A stretch of 37,082 nucleotides of DNA from Desulfobacteraceae bacterium (GCA_030613055.1 JAUWMR010000041.1:1-37082); one strand, 5' to 3'; shown: positions 26,535 through 34,959, counted from the first letter of the stretch. Numbers and translations: made by a program. The notes: generated from the sequence alone by a model not told the origin.

Positions 26535-26816
26535 TTATTCCTCCCAAAGTTGTCGGGCAGACTCAGATGTTATCTTGTTCCACTTGCGGTCTTCTTGCCG
26601 TTCCTCATCGGATAATGAAAGATAGTATTCTTCAATCTGGCTTTCAAGCTCCCGCATTTTCTGCTCTTTGTGCCAACGACGCAAGGCCTCTTCGATAAGC
26701 TGGCTGCGGGATCGGGTTTCAGATTTCTTAATGAAAGCATCTATATCTTTTACCAACCCAGCATCAAGACTGGCAGTGACCTTGACCTTTATTGAAGAAG
26801 ATGTTTTTGCATCCAT
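26535..26816 (-). CDS. Ribbon-helix-helix antitoxin partner of MazF
   Basis: The 93-residue protein begins with a ribbon-helix-helix domain (KVKVTASLDAGLVKDIDAFIKK, then SRSQLIEEALRRW, about 9-50) and ends in an acidic helical tail (about 55-93) that would bind the toxin. GGAGG precedes the ATG. It is the first gene of a two-gene operon with MazF. A promoter-like pair and a 15-bp palindrome lie just upstream, fitting autoregulation. Confidence 0.92.
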   Translation of the reverse strand: MDAKTSSSIKVKVTASLDAGLVKDIDAFIKKSETRSRSQLIEEALRRWHKEQKMRELESQIEEYYLSLSDEERQEDRKWNKITSESARQLWEE

Positions 26817-26833
26817 ATCGTCCTCCTTTTCTG

Positions 26834-26878
26834 CTTATAATATATAAGAACATAGCTCATATCGCTTCTTTGTGTCAA
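26834..26878 (-). promoter_or_regulatory. Candidate promoter and operator of the RHH/MazF operon
   Basis: On the minus strand TTGACA (26878-26873), an 18-base spacer and TATGTT (26854-26849) are followed at once by a perfect inverted repeat CTTATA-ATA-TATAAG (26834-26848), 18 bp from the antitoxin start. This is an expected site for a ribbon-helix-helix autorepressor. Confidence 0.6.
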
Positions 26879-26993
26879 TGATTTTTTTCAAGCAGGTGAT
26901 TAGAGCGCCCAATGAAAAAACGCATAATTTCATGGCTGCCCTGCCATCACCTTGCTCCCTACCTATTTACTGAACCGTATAAATCAACAGCTT

Positions 26994-27040
26994 CAGACTA
27001 TAGTCTGTAGACTTATTGCCTGCATTCCAGGACAATGCAG
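26994..27040. other. Palindrome and hairpin in the gap before the MazF operon
   Basis: CAGACTATAGTCTG (26994-27007) is a perfect 14-bp palindrome. CTGCATT and AATGCAG (27020-27026, 27034-27040) form a seven-pair stem. The rest of the 26817-27112 gap holds the toxin-operon promoter and no recognisable gene. Role unknown. Confidence 0.45.
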
Positions 27041-27072
27041 CCCTGATGATCCTGCAATAAGGGTCTTATTCT

Positions 27073-27089
27073 CCTCCCCTGGTGGGAGG
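27073..27089 (-). terminator. Terminator-like hairpin after the acyl-CoA synthetase gene
   Basis: CCTCCC-CTGGT-GGGAGG forms a six-pair stem 24 bp past the stop of the minus-strand gene. The sequence after it is A/T-mixed rather than a clean uridine run, so intrinsic termination is only possible. Confidence 0.4.
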
Positions 27090-27112
27090 GATTAATAAGC
27101 CCAAGGCTTCTA

Positions 27113-28528
27113 TCAACTCATCCCTTTTTTCCACTGCTGATATCGCCATACCCGTGCGTAGGTGTTCATAGCCCTCTCGGCCGAATCGAAAAAAGGGATA
27201 CCCGCCGCTGAGAAGCTCTGGGCCAAACCCGGGTCAAATCCGGGAATATTGACCATCAGAAAAGGCTTATGAAATTCCCTTTGGGCCTCAATGACGGATT
27301 GCGTGTAAATCCGGTTGGTCTCGGGGCTTGCGCCGATTCCGACCATCACCAGGGCATCCACCCCGGGGTCGGCAGCCACTGTCCTGGCGACCCTTGCGTA
27401 GATCTCGATATCAAGAAATGCAGTTAACCCCACATCCACGGGGTTTCGAAGGCTGGTACCTGTAGGCGGTACGATTTCGAAAAGGGCTTTGCGGGTCTCA
27501 TCCGATAGTTCCGCCAGTTTAAATCCCACATTACCGCAGGCCTCGGCCGCTGACACGGCCAGCCCGCCCGGGCCGGAGATTACGGCCATTCGGTCGCCCA
27601 GCGGGGAGGTAAGCACGGAGAACCCCATGAGGGCATCCACCCACTCCTCAAATCCGGTCACGGATATGGCGCCGCCCTGCGAAATCACTCCTTTCCAGAT
27701 ATCCCGTGAGCCCGACAGTGCTCCTGTATGGGATGCGGCCGCCCGGGAGCCTTCACCTGTAAGCCCCAGCTTCCAGAGGATCACCGGCTTTGCAAGGGAT
27801 GCGGCTTTTAGGGCCCTTAAAAAATAGGGGCCGTCCTTAATCCCCTCAAGATAGGCGCCAATCACCCCCGTGTCACCATCTTCCCCCAGGTAGGCCAAAA
27901 AGTCCGCACTGACCAGATCACATTCATTTCCCAGGCTGACGACCTTGCTAAAAGCGATTCCCTTTTGAGGGGCCATTCTTCCAAGAATATTGGTGAGTGA
28001 TCCGCTCTGGGAGATGATGCCCACGGGACCCGGTTCTTTTGAAAGCTCGGGAAAATTGGACAGCCCCGACTCAGGGCAGTAGAGGCCCATGCAATTGGGT
28101 CCGATGAGCCTCATGCCGGAGGAACGGGCCACGCGTACCATCTCCTCTTCCAGGGTCCTCCCCTCAGGGGTGCCGGTCTCCTTGTAGCCCGCGGTAAAAA
28201 GCACCGCCCCTTTTACCCCTTTGGCCGCGCAATCTCGAACCACGGAAAGACTCTGGTTGTGAGGAACCAGCACAATGGCCAGATCCACGGAATCCGGAAT
28301 GGATGAGACACTCGGGTATGCCTTAAGCCCGTCAATCTCTTCAGCATCGGGATGAACAGGATAGATACTGCCCGGAAACCCCTGATCCCTCAAGGCCATA
28401 AGAAATAGCTTGCCTGTCTTCATCCCCCTGGGCACCCCAACCACTGCAACCGATCTGGGGTGAAAGAGGGCGTCAATTTGAGCCATTAACCCTTGTCGAT
28501 TATCCATAACGACTTTACCCGTCTTCAT
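27113..28528 (-). CDS. CoA-binding acyl-CoA synthetase (ADP-forming) alpha-type subunit
   Basis: The 471-residue protein has a CoA-binding Rossmann domain (DALFHPRSVAVVG, then YPVHP), succinyl-CoA-ligase-like domains (IGPNCMGLY, GIISQSGSLTN) and SHTGALSG with the catalytic His 267. ADP-forming acetyl/acyl-CoA synthetases join this alpha region to an ATP-grasp beta region; the ATP-grasp part is missing here and not encoded nearby, so a separate beta subunit is needed. Such enzymes conserve energy by making ATP from acyl-CoA. Start codons at 28528, 28507 and 28486 are all possible. The region is more GC-rich than its neighbours. Confidence 0.87.
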   Translation of the reverse strand: MKTGKVVMDNRQGLMAQIDALFHPRSVAVVGVPRGMKTGKLFLMALRDQGFPGSIYPVHPDAEEIDGLKAYPSVSSIPDSVDLAIVLVPHNQSLSVVRDCAAKGVKGAVLFTAGYKETGTPEGRTLEEEMVRVARSSGMRLIGPNCMGLYCPESGLSNFPELSKEPGPVGIISQSGSLTNILGRMAPQKGIAFSKVVSLGNECDLVSADFLAYLGEDGDTGVIGAYLEGIKDGPYFLRALKAASLAKPVILWKLGLTGEGSRAAASHTGALSGSRDIWKGVISQGGAISVTGFEEWVDALMGFSVLTSPLGDRMAVISGPGGLAVSAAEACGNVGFKLAELSDETRKALFEIVPPTGTSLRNPVDVGLTAFLDIEIYARVARTVAADPGVDALVMVGIGASPETNRIYTQSVIEAQREFHKPFLMVNIPGFDPGLAQSFSAAGIPFFDSAERAMNTYARVWRYQQWKKGMS

Positions 28529-28634
28529 CGTTTTCAGGGCCGTCGTTATTCCAAGGCCTTTTCTTCGATATTGTACTGTCCGTATTCACCCTCAAACTCC
28601 GTCCCCTATTTCCAGGTAGTTGCAACTACTATGG

Positions 28635-28654
28635 ACTCCGGTTTTCACCGGAGT
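28635..28654. other. Perfect hairpin followed by a T-tract
   Basis: ACTCCGGT-TTTC-ACCGGAGT is a perfect eight-pair stem-loop followed on the plus strand by GTCGACTTTTTACG. Outer GGACTC (28633-28638) and GAGTCC (28668-28673) can also pair. It could be a terminator on the plus strand or part of a dispersed repeat. Confidence 0.5.
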
Positions 28655-28937
28655 GTCGACTTTTTACGAGTCCATCAAAACTAAAGGGCATGACCCTGTA
28701 TGCTCTTGGTCATTCTGTCTAACTAAAACTAAAGCTTTTATTTTTTATGCCGATATAGGATATAGAATATTATCATTACTTGAAGGATGCAATTAATTAA
28801 AAGGAATAGGGTGTGTCTTGATTTTTATGTTGTGGGGAAAAAGACGGATAAAAATAATAAAGACCTTAATATGTGAATAAAAAGTTAGGGATAATCACAA
28901 ATCAAGAAACGGCCCCATTCCTCCCAAAGCAATCAAA

Positions 28938-28967
28938 TTGACAGATAAAGATAGAAAATATTATGAT
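28938..28967 (+). promoter_or_regulatory. Candidate promoter for the binding-protein/kinase operon
   Basis: TTGACA (28938-28943), an 18-base spacer and TATGAT (28962-28967) make a good sigma-70 type promoter. A transcript from here would have a leader of about 285 bases before the ATG at 29260. Confidence 0.55.
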
Positions 28968-28990
28968 ATAATATTGTTTGCGTGTGTATA

Positions 28991-29086
28991 GGCGGGTTGA
29001 GATTACCAAATTGTTTCTTTAGTAGTATTGGAAATTAGTGTAGTTGTAGATACTAACGACAAGACTCAAGCCTCCTTGTTGGCAAG
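28991..29086 (+). ncRNA. Possible structured 5' leader
   Basis: GGCGGGTTGAG (28991-29001) can pair with CTCAAGCCTCC (29065-29075) at nine of eleven positions. It encloses a TTAGTGT/ATACTAA stem (29035-29041 with 29050-29056) and is followed by CTTG/CAAG. It does not match a riboswitch class I recognise. The folding is by eye only. Confidence 0.3.
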
Positions 29087-29259
29087 AACAGAATTTTAAA
29101 AGTGTTATCATTGACGGCCTGAGAACAGACATCCCAATTTAACTAGATCTACCACTCTTCTATTCACTCTCAATATAAGTATGAAATGTTCGCTGAACCA
29201 TCAAGATATTCCGCAACCACATTTTTCATTTCATCTACAGTTTGGAACAAAGGAGCATT

Positions 29260-30450
29260 ATGTTATTCAGAAAAAAAATAGTAATTGGGTTGTCGATTAT
29301 CGTAATCCTGTTATCAGCTTTTGGTGCATACTTGTATCTTTCAAAAAATGCTGACAAACGTCCCGTCAAAATTGGTGTTGTGTTGCCCCTGTCAGGCGAT
29401 TTTGAAACATATGGGAAGCTTGGAGCTCAGGGTGCGAAAATGGCTGTGGATGAAATCAATAAAACCGGTGGGGTCCTGAATGGGAGGCGCCTGGAGCTGA
29501 TAATCGAAGATAACAAAACAGACCCCAATATTGCGGTCAAACAGATAAGAAAATTAATCCAGGAAGATGATGTTATTGCCGTAATCGGGCCTGTCAGCAG
29601 TGCTGCCCGTGACGCGATGGCCAGGGTTGCCAAACAATTCAAAACACCCCTGCTGTACGGTATCAGTTACGAGGGTAACAGATATGACCGATATTTATTT
29701 TGCTACAGCCCGATTCCTGATCATGTAATCACCCCCCTGATTCCTTTTATGGCGAAAAATTATGGTCCGTCATTCTATATCTTTGGCTATGATTATGTAT
29801 GGCCGCACGAAATGACAGAAGCCATCAAAAGAGAAGTAAAGAAATCCAACTGCAAAATATCGGGGGTTGAATTTACTCCTTTTGGCATAAAGGATTTTTC
29901 TCCCACTCTTAAAAAAATCAGGGAATCCGAAGCTGAAGTTCTCATGCTGATTCTTCCGGGTCCTGACGGGTTCAGGTTTATCCGGCAATTTAATGAATCC
30001 GGTTTGAGAAAACATGTGAAAATTGTGGCAATCGCGTCTGAGGAAACCTATTTGCAAGCCCTGCCGCCTGAAGAACTCGAAGGTATTATAACGAATGTTC
30101 ATTTTTTAAGCAGCCTTGAAAGCAAAGAAGCAAAATCATTTGTTGACCGGCAGAAAAAAATGTTTGGGGATAACACAGTAGTCACTTATTCTACAGAATC
30201 TCACTATGGCCTTATCAAACTTTTACAAAAAGCTATTGAAAAGGCCGGTACTGTTGATAAAGAAAAGATTATTGATGCCATGGAGAATCTGACAATAATA
30301 GTAGGTAATGGTTCGGTGACAATGAGGGAAGATCATCATATGAACCTGAACATGATAATCTCCGAGTTTACTGCCGGCAAACTCATTGCGAAAAAAAACA
30401 TCGGGCTGGTAATCCCTGGAAACCAGAAAAAAATGGACAGTGACAGATGA
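29260..30450 (+). CDS. Periplasmic ligand-binding protein (LivJ/LivK-type, PBP type 1)
   Basis: The ATG at 29260 follows AAGGAG. The 396-residue protein has an N-terminal hydrophobic segment (about 7-25, no lipobox), then the amino-acid/amide-type binding fold: KIGVVLPLSGDFETYGKLGAQGAKMAVDEIN, LIIEDNKTDPNIAV and AVIGPVSSAARDAMA. The ligand may be a branched-chain amino acid, amide or short acid. No permease or ATPase gene is near. Its last four bases, ATGA, contain the start of the sensor kinase, so the two proteins are made together. A role as the ligand-binding partner of that kinase is the simplest reading (inference). Confidence 0.91.
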   Translation: MLFRKKIVIGLSIIVILLSAFGAYLYLSKNADKRPVKIGVVLPLSGDFETYGKLGAQGAKMAVDEINKTGGVLNGRRLELIIEDNKTDPNIAVKQIRKLIQEDDVIAVIGPVSSAARDAMARVAKQFKTPLLYGISYEGNRYDRYLFCYSPIPDHVITPLIPFMAKNYGPSFYIFGYDYVWPHEMTEAIKREVKKSNCKISGVEFTPFGIKDFSPTLKKIRESEAEVLMLILPGPDGFRFIRQFNESGLRKHVKIVAIASEETYLQALPPEELEGIITNVHFLSSLESKEAKSFVDRQKKMFGDNTVVTYSTESHYGLIKLLQKAIEKAGTVDKEKIIDAMENLTIIVGNGSVTMREDHHMNLNMIISEFTAGKLIAKKNIGLVIPGNQKKMDSDR

Positions 30451-33365
30451 GTTTACGCGCCAAAATTCTTTTGTGGTTAATGCCTGTATTGTTGCCAATG
30501 CTACTCATCATCTATCTAAATTATACCGCCCAGAGAGATGCCGCTGAAAAGCAGTTAATAAGTATGTGTTCGATTGTAATTGAACATGGCGCCAGGGATC
30601 TGAACGATTATATCCTGTTGAAAGATACAACTTATCGGCTCTTGGCTGAGTGGCTTGTCAAAAGCTCGATTGATCCGAATAATGTCACAACAGAGCAGGA
30701 GAGCGAAATTGGAAGGCAGATGAGAATTCATCCCGGCTTTTCCATGATGCTCTTCACGGACAAGGAAGGCAGGGTACTATTTGGCAAGGTTGGTCTAAGC
30801 CGAAGTGATATCCCGTTTTTACCACGCAATATTACCGGGAAAATTGCATTTGATGAAAATGAACAAAAATATCTAACTGATGTATACCAAAAGTGGAAAA
30901 CATCAGTTGTCAAATACCGGAACCAAATAGTTGACACCGATAAGCTGATATATATGCTTAGCGCATCCGGTGAAAAAAATTCCTTCCGCTACAGGCAGGC
31001 ACAGCAAAGATTAGTTGCTCTGAAGGCAGGCATAAAACAACCCCCGCATACTGTTTTTATTGGCGGAAAAGAACTGACTGACAAAGCTGGTTTACCTTTT
31101 CGCTCTAATACATTTATATTTGCCATCCCTACTGAAACAGATGAGGGAAAGCTTTCCGGATTTATCTTGGGGATATCGGACTGGACTCTTGTTGAAAACA
31201 AAATTTATTCGCTTAAATCAGATTTAAAGGCCAGTGGAATACCTGGAGCGGACATCGTTCTGTTTGATATGTCGTCAAGTGAATTTCTCATTAAGTCAAA
31301 GCATATATCGGCAAACTGTATTAGAGATGCTGCGAGACCGGAGGCCTTGCGGGATAACACGGATAGTTTTGTGAGCTATGTGGAGTCTATCAATGCACAA
31401 ATGGTTTTTGCTGCCGTCGTTGACACTAAAGTGCTCACTCTGATTAATGATACCAGCTATCTGCTTTCAAGGAATGATAGCTATGATAATGATTTGAAAA
31501 ATATCTTGAATAAATCTGATTTCTATTTGATTGGATACGTGCCGGTAGCGGACATTTCTTTTCATGCGGAGAGATTGCTATGGAGATCAGTTCTTTTTAC
31601 CCTCATAAGTATTTTTCTGCTTGTAGGTATTATTTTATTGCTAAGCGGAAGGATTGTTCGGCCCATCGCAAAAATGGCGGCTATGACAAAGCGAATTTCT
31701 GAGGGTGATTTAAGTTACCGTATTGCTGATACCAGGAACGATGAAATAGGAAGGTTAGCTTTTTCTTTTAATCAAATGAGCAAAGATCTTCTGAAAAAGC
31801 AAACAGAGTTGGAAATAAAGAACAAAGAGCTACAAACCAGCGAAAAGCGTTACCAAGACCTCTTTGACAACGCTCCGATCGCTATTGCCTTGATTACCAA
31901 GGATGGCCGGATTAAGGATGTGAACAAGAAGATTTTTGACATTGCAGGATACAAAAGAGAAGATGTGCAGGGAAAAAATGTCAGTGAACTATATCAGGAC
32001 CCTGTTGATCTGGAAAAAGTCATACAGGAAATACAAAGGCATGGAGATGTCAAGGGTATGGAGCTCAACCTTAAGCGTAAGGACGGCGCACCATTTATCG
32101 GCCGCTTTACCAGTGTTCCTGTTACCCTAAACGAGGAACCGTTGATGCTCGCTATGGTTGAAGACATCACCAAACAAAAAGAGGCAGAGCGTGAAAGGGA
32201 GGCTGTGGCCCTCAAATTACAGCGGTCTCAGAAGATGGAAGCCATCGGCATGATGGCAGGCGGTGTGGCCCATGACCTGAACAATATCTTGTCAGGAATT
32301 GTCAGTTATCCGGAGCTGATGCTGCTCGATCTGCCGGAAGACAGCCCCCTGCGAAAGCCGGTAGAGACTATTCAGGCGTCAGGCAAACGGGCTGCAGATG
32401 TAGTGGCCGACCTGTTAACCGTGGCCCGAGGCGCAGCTGCTGTCAGAGAAGTACACAATCTGAACAAACTGGTTTCAGATTACCTGCATTCTCCTGAAAT
32501 AAGACGGCTTACGACTAATCAGCCGGATGTAACGCTTATTACCGATTTTGCCGCTGATCTTTTCAACCTGAGCTGTTCACCGATTCATATCCGGAAATGT
32601 TTACTCAATCTTGTTATTAACGGTTATGAAGCGGTTGATAAATTCGGTTCGGTTACCGTATCCACTGCCAACCGGTATATTGATAAGCCTCTCAAGGGAT
32701 ATGATGATGTGCATAGGGGTGAATACGTGGTTCTTTCAGTTATTGATGATGGACCTGGCATTACGCCCAATGATTTGGAACGGATCTTTGAGCCGTTTTA
32801 TACCAAAAAAGTGATGGGGAGAAGTGGTACCGGTCTCGGCCTCGCCGTGGTTTGGAACACAGTGCAGGACCATGACGGTTATATCGACGTAATCACCGGA
32901 GTCAAAGGTACCCGTTTTGATCTGTACTTTCCAGCCAGTCGTGAAATGGCAGATGTTGAGAAAGAAGATATGGTCTTGGCTGACCTGCAGGGTAACAGCG
33001 AGACTATCCTGGTGATCGACGACGAGCCGGATCAGCGCAGAATTGCCTGCAGCCTGCTGAGCAGACTTGGTTACCAGCCCAATGCTGTTGCCAGTGGTGA
33101 GGAGGCTGTTGTCTATCTCAAAAAACATGCAGTTGACCTGCTACTCCTGGATATGATTATGGACCCGGGCATGAACGGCAGAGAAACCTATGAGCAGATT
33201 GTTGCATTGCATCCCGGCCAGAAGGCAGTGATCGCCAGTGGTTTTACCGAGACAGATGATGTAAAAAAAGCTCAGGAGCTGGGCGCCGGATTATTTATCA
33301 AAAAGCCATATACCCTCGACCGGCTTGGCCAGGCAGTTAAAATGGAGTTGGAAAAGCAGATATAG
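30447..33365 (+). CDS. HAMP-PAS hybrid sensor histidine kinase
   Basis: The 972-residue protein has a first membrane helix (about 7-25), a large periplasmic region (about 28-375), a second helix (about 377-401), HAMP (about 402-455), PAS (about 465-580), a HisKA of the AHDLNN type (phospho-His 609), HATPase_c (about 700-830; DDGPGI, GRSGTGLGLAVV) and a C-terminal receiver (about 850-970, Asp 902). The start overlaps the binding-protein stop (ATGA). The periplasmic region presumably reads the ligand-bound state of that protein, as LuxQ does with LuxP or TorS with TorT. No HPt or DNA-binding output is adjacent, so the downstream partner is unknown. Confidence 0.93.
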   Translation: MSLRAKILLWLMPVLLPMLLIIYLNYTAQRDAAEKQLISMCSIVIEHGARDLNDYILLKDTTYRLLAEWLVKSSIDPNNVTTEQESEIGRQMRIHPGFSMMLFTDKEGRVLFGKVGLSRSDIPFLPRNITGKIAFDENEQKYLTDVYQKWKTSVVKYRNQIVDTDKLIYMLSASGEKNSFRYRQAQQRLVALKAGIKQPPHTVFIGGKELTDKAGLPFRSNTFIFAIPTETDEGKLSGFILGISDWTLVENKIYSLKSDLKASGIPGADIVLFDMSSSEFLIKSKHISANCIRDAARPEALRDNTDSFVSYVESINAQMVFAAVVDTKVLTLINDTSYLLSRNDSYDNDLKNILNKSDFYLIGYVPVADISFHAERLLWRSVLFTLISIFLLVGIILLLSGRIVRPIAKMAAMTKRISEGDLSYRIADTRNDEIGRLAFSFNQMSKDLLKKQTELEIKNKELQTSEKRYQDLFDNAPIAIALITKDGRIKDVNKKIFDIAGYKREDVQGKNVSELYQDPVDLEKVIQEIQRHGDVKGMELNLKRKDGAPFIGRFTSVPVTLNEEPLMLAMVEDITKQKEAEREREAVALKLQRSQKMEAIGMMAGGVAHDLNNILSGIVSYPELMLLDLPEDSPLRKPVETIQASGKRAADVVADLLTVARGAAAVREVHNLNKLVSDYLHSPEIRRLTTNQPDVTLITDFAADLFNLSCSPIHIRKCLLNLVINGYEAVDKFGSVTVSTANRYIDKPLKGYDDVHRGEYVVLSVIDDGPGITPNDLERIFEPFYTKKVMGRSGTGLGLAVVWNTVQDHDGYIDVITGVKGTRFDLYFPASREMADVEKEDMVLADLQGNSETILVIDDEPDQRRIACSLLSRLGYQPNAVASGEEAVVYLKKHAVDLLLLDMIMDPGMNGRETYEQIVALHPGQKAVIASGFTETDDVKKAQELGAGLFIKKPYTLDRLGQAVKMELEKQI

Positions 33366-33407
33366 TGAAGAGGAGCGGCCATAACTTTATAAGAATATCT
33401 ATCATGA

Positions 33408-33563
33408 ATCATTGACACACATGCATTCCAGGCCGGACATCCGCCCCGCTATCATAGAGACCCATTCGACCGGATGCTGATAGCCCAGGCGCAAGTGGAA
33501 TCATTGGTGCTGCTTTCCAATGATCAAAAGCTGGGGCTATACGATGTAAATATACGGTGGTGA
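33408..33563 (+). pseudogene. 3' remnant of a PIN-domain (VapC-like) toxin
   Basis: In one frame the sequence reads AGHPPRYHRDPFDRMLIAQA, then LVLLSNDQKLGLYDVNIRW and a stop at 33561-33563. HRDPFDRMLIAQA with a following S/T-x-D is the C-terminal hallmark of the PIN toxin family. A stop (TGA) lies just upstream at 33405-33407 in that frame, and no start or N-terminal Asp region is present. The rest of the gene and its antitoxin are missing. It begins about 40 bp after the sensor kinase stop and ends 37 bp before the first 113-bp repeat. Confidence 0.85.
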
Positions 33564-33600
33564 AATAGTGTGGTAGCTCCGTCTCATCCTTTTCCTACCT

Positions 33601-33713
33601 CAGCCTCATAAAAACCCGGTCAATATAGCAAATAGTTCAGGTTAAGGGAACATGAAAGCTCAGCTGCGCCGCTCACCACTAATTTCTTAGTTTTTCAAGA
33701 GTGTCCCGCTTCA
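33601..33713. repeat. 113-bp direct repeat, copy A
   Basis: It matches 35881-35993 at 100 of 113 positions without gaps, in the same orientation, and similarity ends sharply on both sides. It begins with CAGCCTCATAAAAACC and ends with AAGAGTGTCCCGCTTCA. It lies 37 bp after the PIN-toxin remnant and upstream of the AbiE-type operon. On the minus strand both copies open with a 9-codon similar stretch (start codon, AAG CGG GAC ACT CTT) soon closed by stops. It has no obvious inverted symmetry. Confidence 0.9.
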
Positions 33714-33849
33714 CTATAGAAGGGGGCATCAACGGATCTCTCTCCAGTACTAATGCAATCCTTTCTGTTCGGGAACGATAAAGAATTGTGAACGGAAATC
33801 TGTTAATCCTTGGGAATAGAATTATTAGGATAATAGACTTAGATAGTTA

Positions 33850-33912
33850 TTGACATTTGTTCAAGAATTAACTATGTTCACTAAAAATGGACACGTGGAA
33901 ACAATGAACAAA
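33850..33912 (+). promoter_or_regulatory. Promoter and candidate operator of the AbiE-type operon
   Basis: TTGACA (33850-33855), a 17-base spacer and TATGTT (33873-33878) form a strong sigma-70 pattern 50 bp ahead of the start codon. TTTGTTCA (33856-33863) has a perfect inverted partner TGAACAAA (33905-33912), and a further TGTTCA lies at 33875-33880 across the -10. AbiEi antitoxins are known to repress their own promoters by binding inverted repeats, so this arrangement fits autoregulation. Confidence 0.65.
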
Positions 33913-33927
33913 AACGGGTAAAACAGG

Positions 33928-34959
33928 ATGAGAACCAGAAACGCAGAAAAAGAAACTCTACGCATAGCACTGGAAAAGCTCGAAAAGACGATTGAGCTAA
34001 CCGCTGAAGTGTACCCTGAGGTTGATCCAGAGGGTCCGGACGCAGTGATTCGAATCATTTGGCAAGATATGGAGTGGCATTTTGCAGCTGAGGTTAAATA
34101 CACGCTCACACGCGCAATGACCGGTGCAGTTGTTCAACAACTACGAAGGCACTTTAAAAAAGGCATTATTATTGCAAAATATGTAACCCCGCAGGTAGCT
34201 GAACTTTTAAAAGAATTAGATGCTCCATTCCTCGACGCAGCTGGCAACGCATACCTAAATGAGCCCCCCCTATTTGTTTTCATCAAAGGCAACAAGCCGA
34301 CTGAGATGTATACCGAGAAGCCTCCAATCCGTGCTTTCCGTCCTGCAGGACTACAGGTTGTCTTTGCCCTTCTATGTAATCCGGGCCTGGAAAAGGCCCA
34401 ATATCGTGAAATCGCCAAAGCTGCAGATGTCGCCTTAGGCACTGTAGGTTGGATTATGCGGGATTTGAGACAGACTGGAAATCTGGTTGAAATGGGGAAA
34501 CGCGGTCGGCGTCTGATTCAAAAGGAGAAACTGTTGGCACGATGGGCAACGGCGTATCCTGAGCAGTTAAAGCCCAAGAAGTTAATAGGGACCTTCAGAG
34601 CCGCCAATACAGATTGGTGGAAGGATGCTGAGCTTCCCGGCCCGGAAACGTATTGGGGTGGAGAAATCGCAGCAGCCAAGCTCACACAACACTTGCAGCC
34701 ACAGACAGCGACAATCTACACGCATGAACTCAAGGTGCTCCTTAAATGGCTAATAAGAAATAGAATAAGACAAGACCCGGATGGAAATATTGAGATCATG
34801 AGGAAGTTCTGGAAATTCGAACCTGATTGGGAATACCCCAACTTGACTCATCCCGTCCTAACATACGCGGATTTGCTCGCTACAGCTGATGATAGGAACA
34901 TTGAAACAGCAGGTATCATCTATGACAAAGCAATTGCTCGACTTATCAGGGAAGATTGA
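33928..34959 (+). CDS. AbiEi-type antitoxin/regulator with nuclease-like N-terminal domain
   Basis: The 343-residue protein resembles the AbiEi_2/COG4861 family named as type IV antitoxin. The N-terminal region (about 20-125) has the family segments IIAKYVTPQVAELLKEL and FLDAAGNAYLN, plus an acidic run (D38, D47) leading to E55-V-K57, reminiscent of a PD-(D/E)xK nuclease core. The middle (about 155-200) is a winged helix: YREIAKAADVALGTVGWIMRDL. The C-terminal 130 residues are family-specific. The 3' end overlaps the toxin gene by 38 bases, and the operon sits between two 113-bp direct repeats. The start ATG has only a weak ribosome site. Antitoxin activity is inferred from the family. Confidence 0.82.
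   Translation: MRTRNAEKETLRIALEKLEKTIELTAEVYPEVDPEGPDAVIRIIWQDMEWHFAAEVKYTLTRAMTGAVVQQLRRHFKKGIIIAKYVTPQVAELLKELDAPFLDAAGNAYLNEPPLFVFIKGNKPTEMYTEKPPIRAFRPAGLQVVFALLCNPGLEKAQYREIAKAADVALGTVGWIMRDLRQTGNLVEMGKRGRRLIQKEKLLARWATAYPEQLKPKKLIGTFRAANTDWWKDAELPGPETYWGGEIAAAKLTQHLQPQTATIYTHELKVLLKWLIRNRIRQDPDGNIEIMRKFWKFEPDWEYPNLTHPVLTYADLLATADDRNIETAGIIYDKAIARLIRED

Larger units (their letters stand above)
28529..29259. other. 731-bp intergenic region
   Basis: AT-rich gap between the divergent synthetase and binding-protein genes. It holds a hairpin (28635-28654), a candidate promoter (28938-28967) and a possibly folded leader (28991-29086). I see no gene in 28660-28930 and nothing further in 29090-29245. 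Confidence 0.6.

Noticed and set aside
28991-29086. Cyclic di-GMP riboswitch
   Set aside because: The stretch CAAGCCTCC looks faintly like the class I core, but the conserved flanking elements are missing.
29150-29245. Minus-strand coding relic reading VDEMKNVVAEYLDG
   Set aside because: Plausible composition but too short, without a start or family I can name; likely chance.
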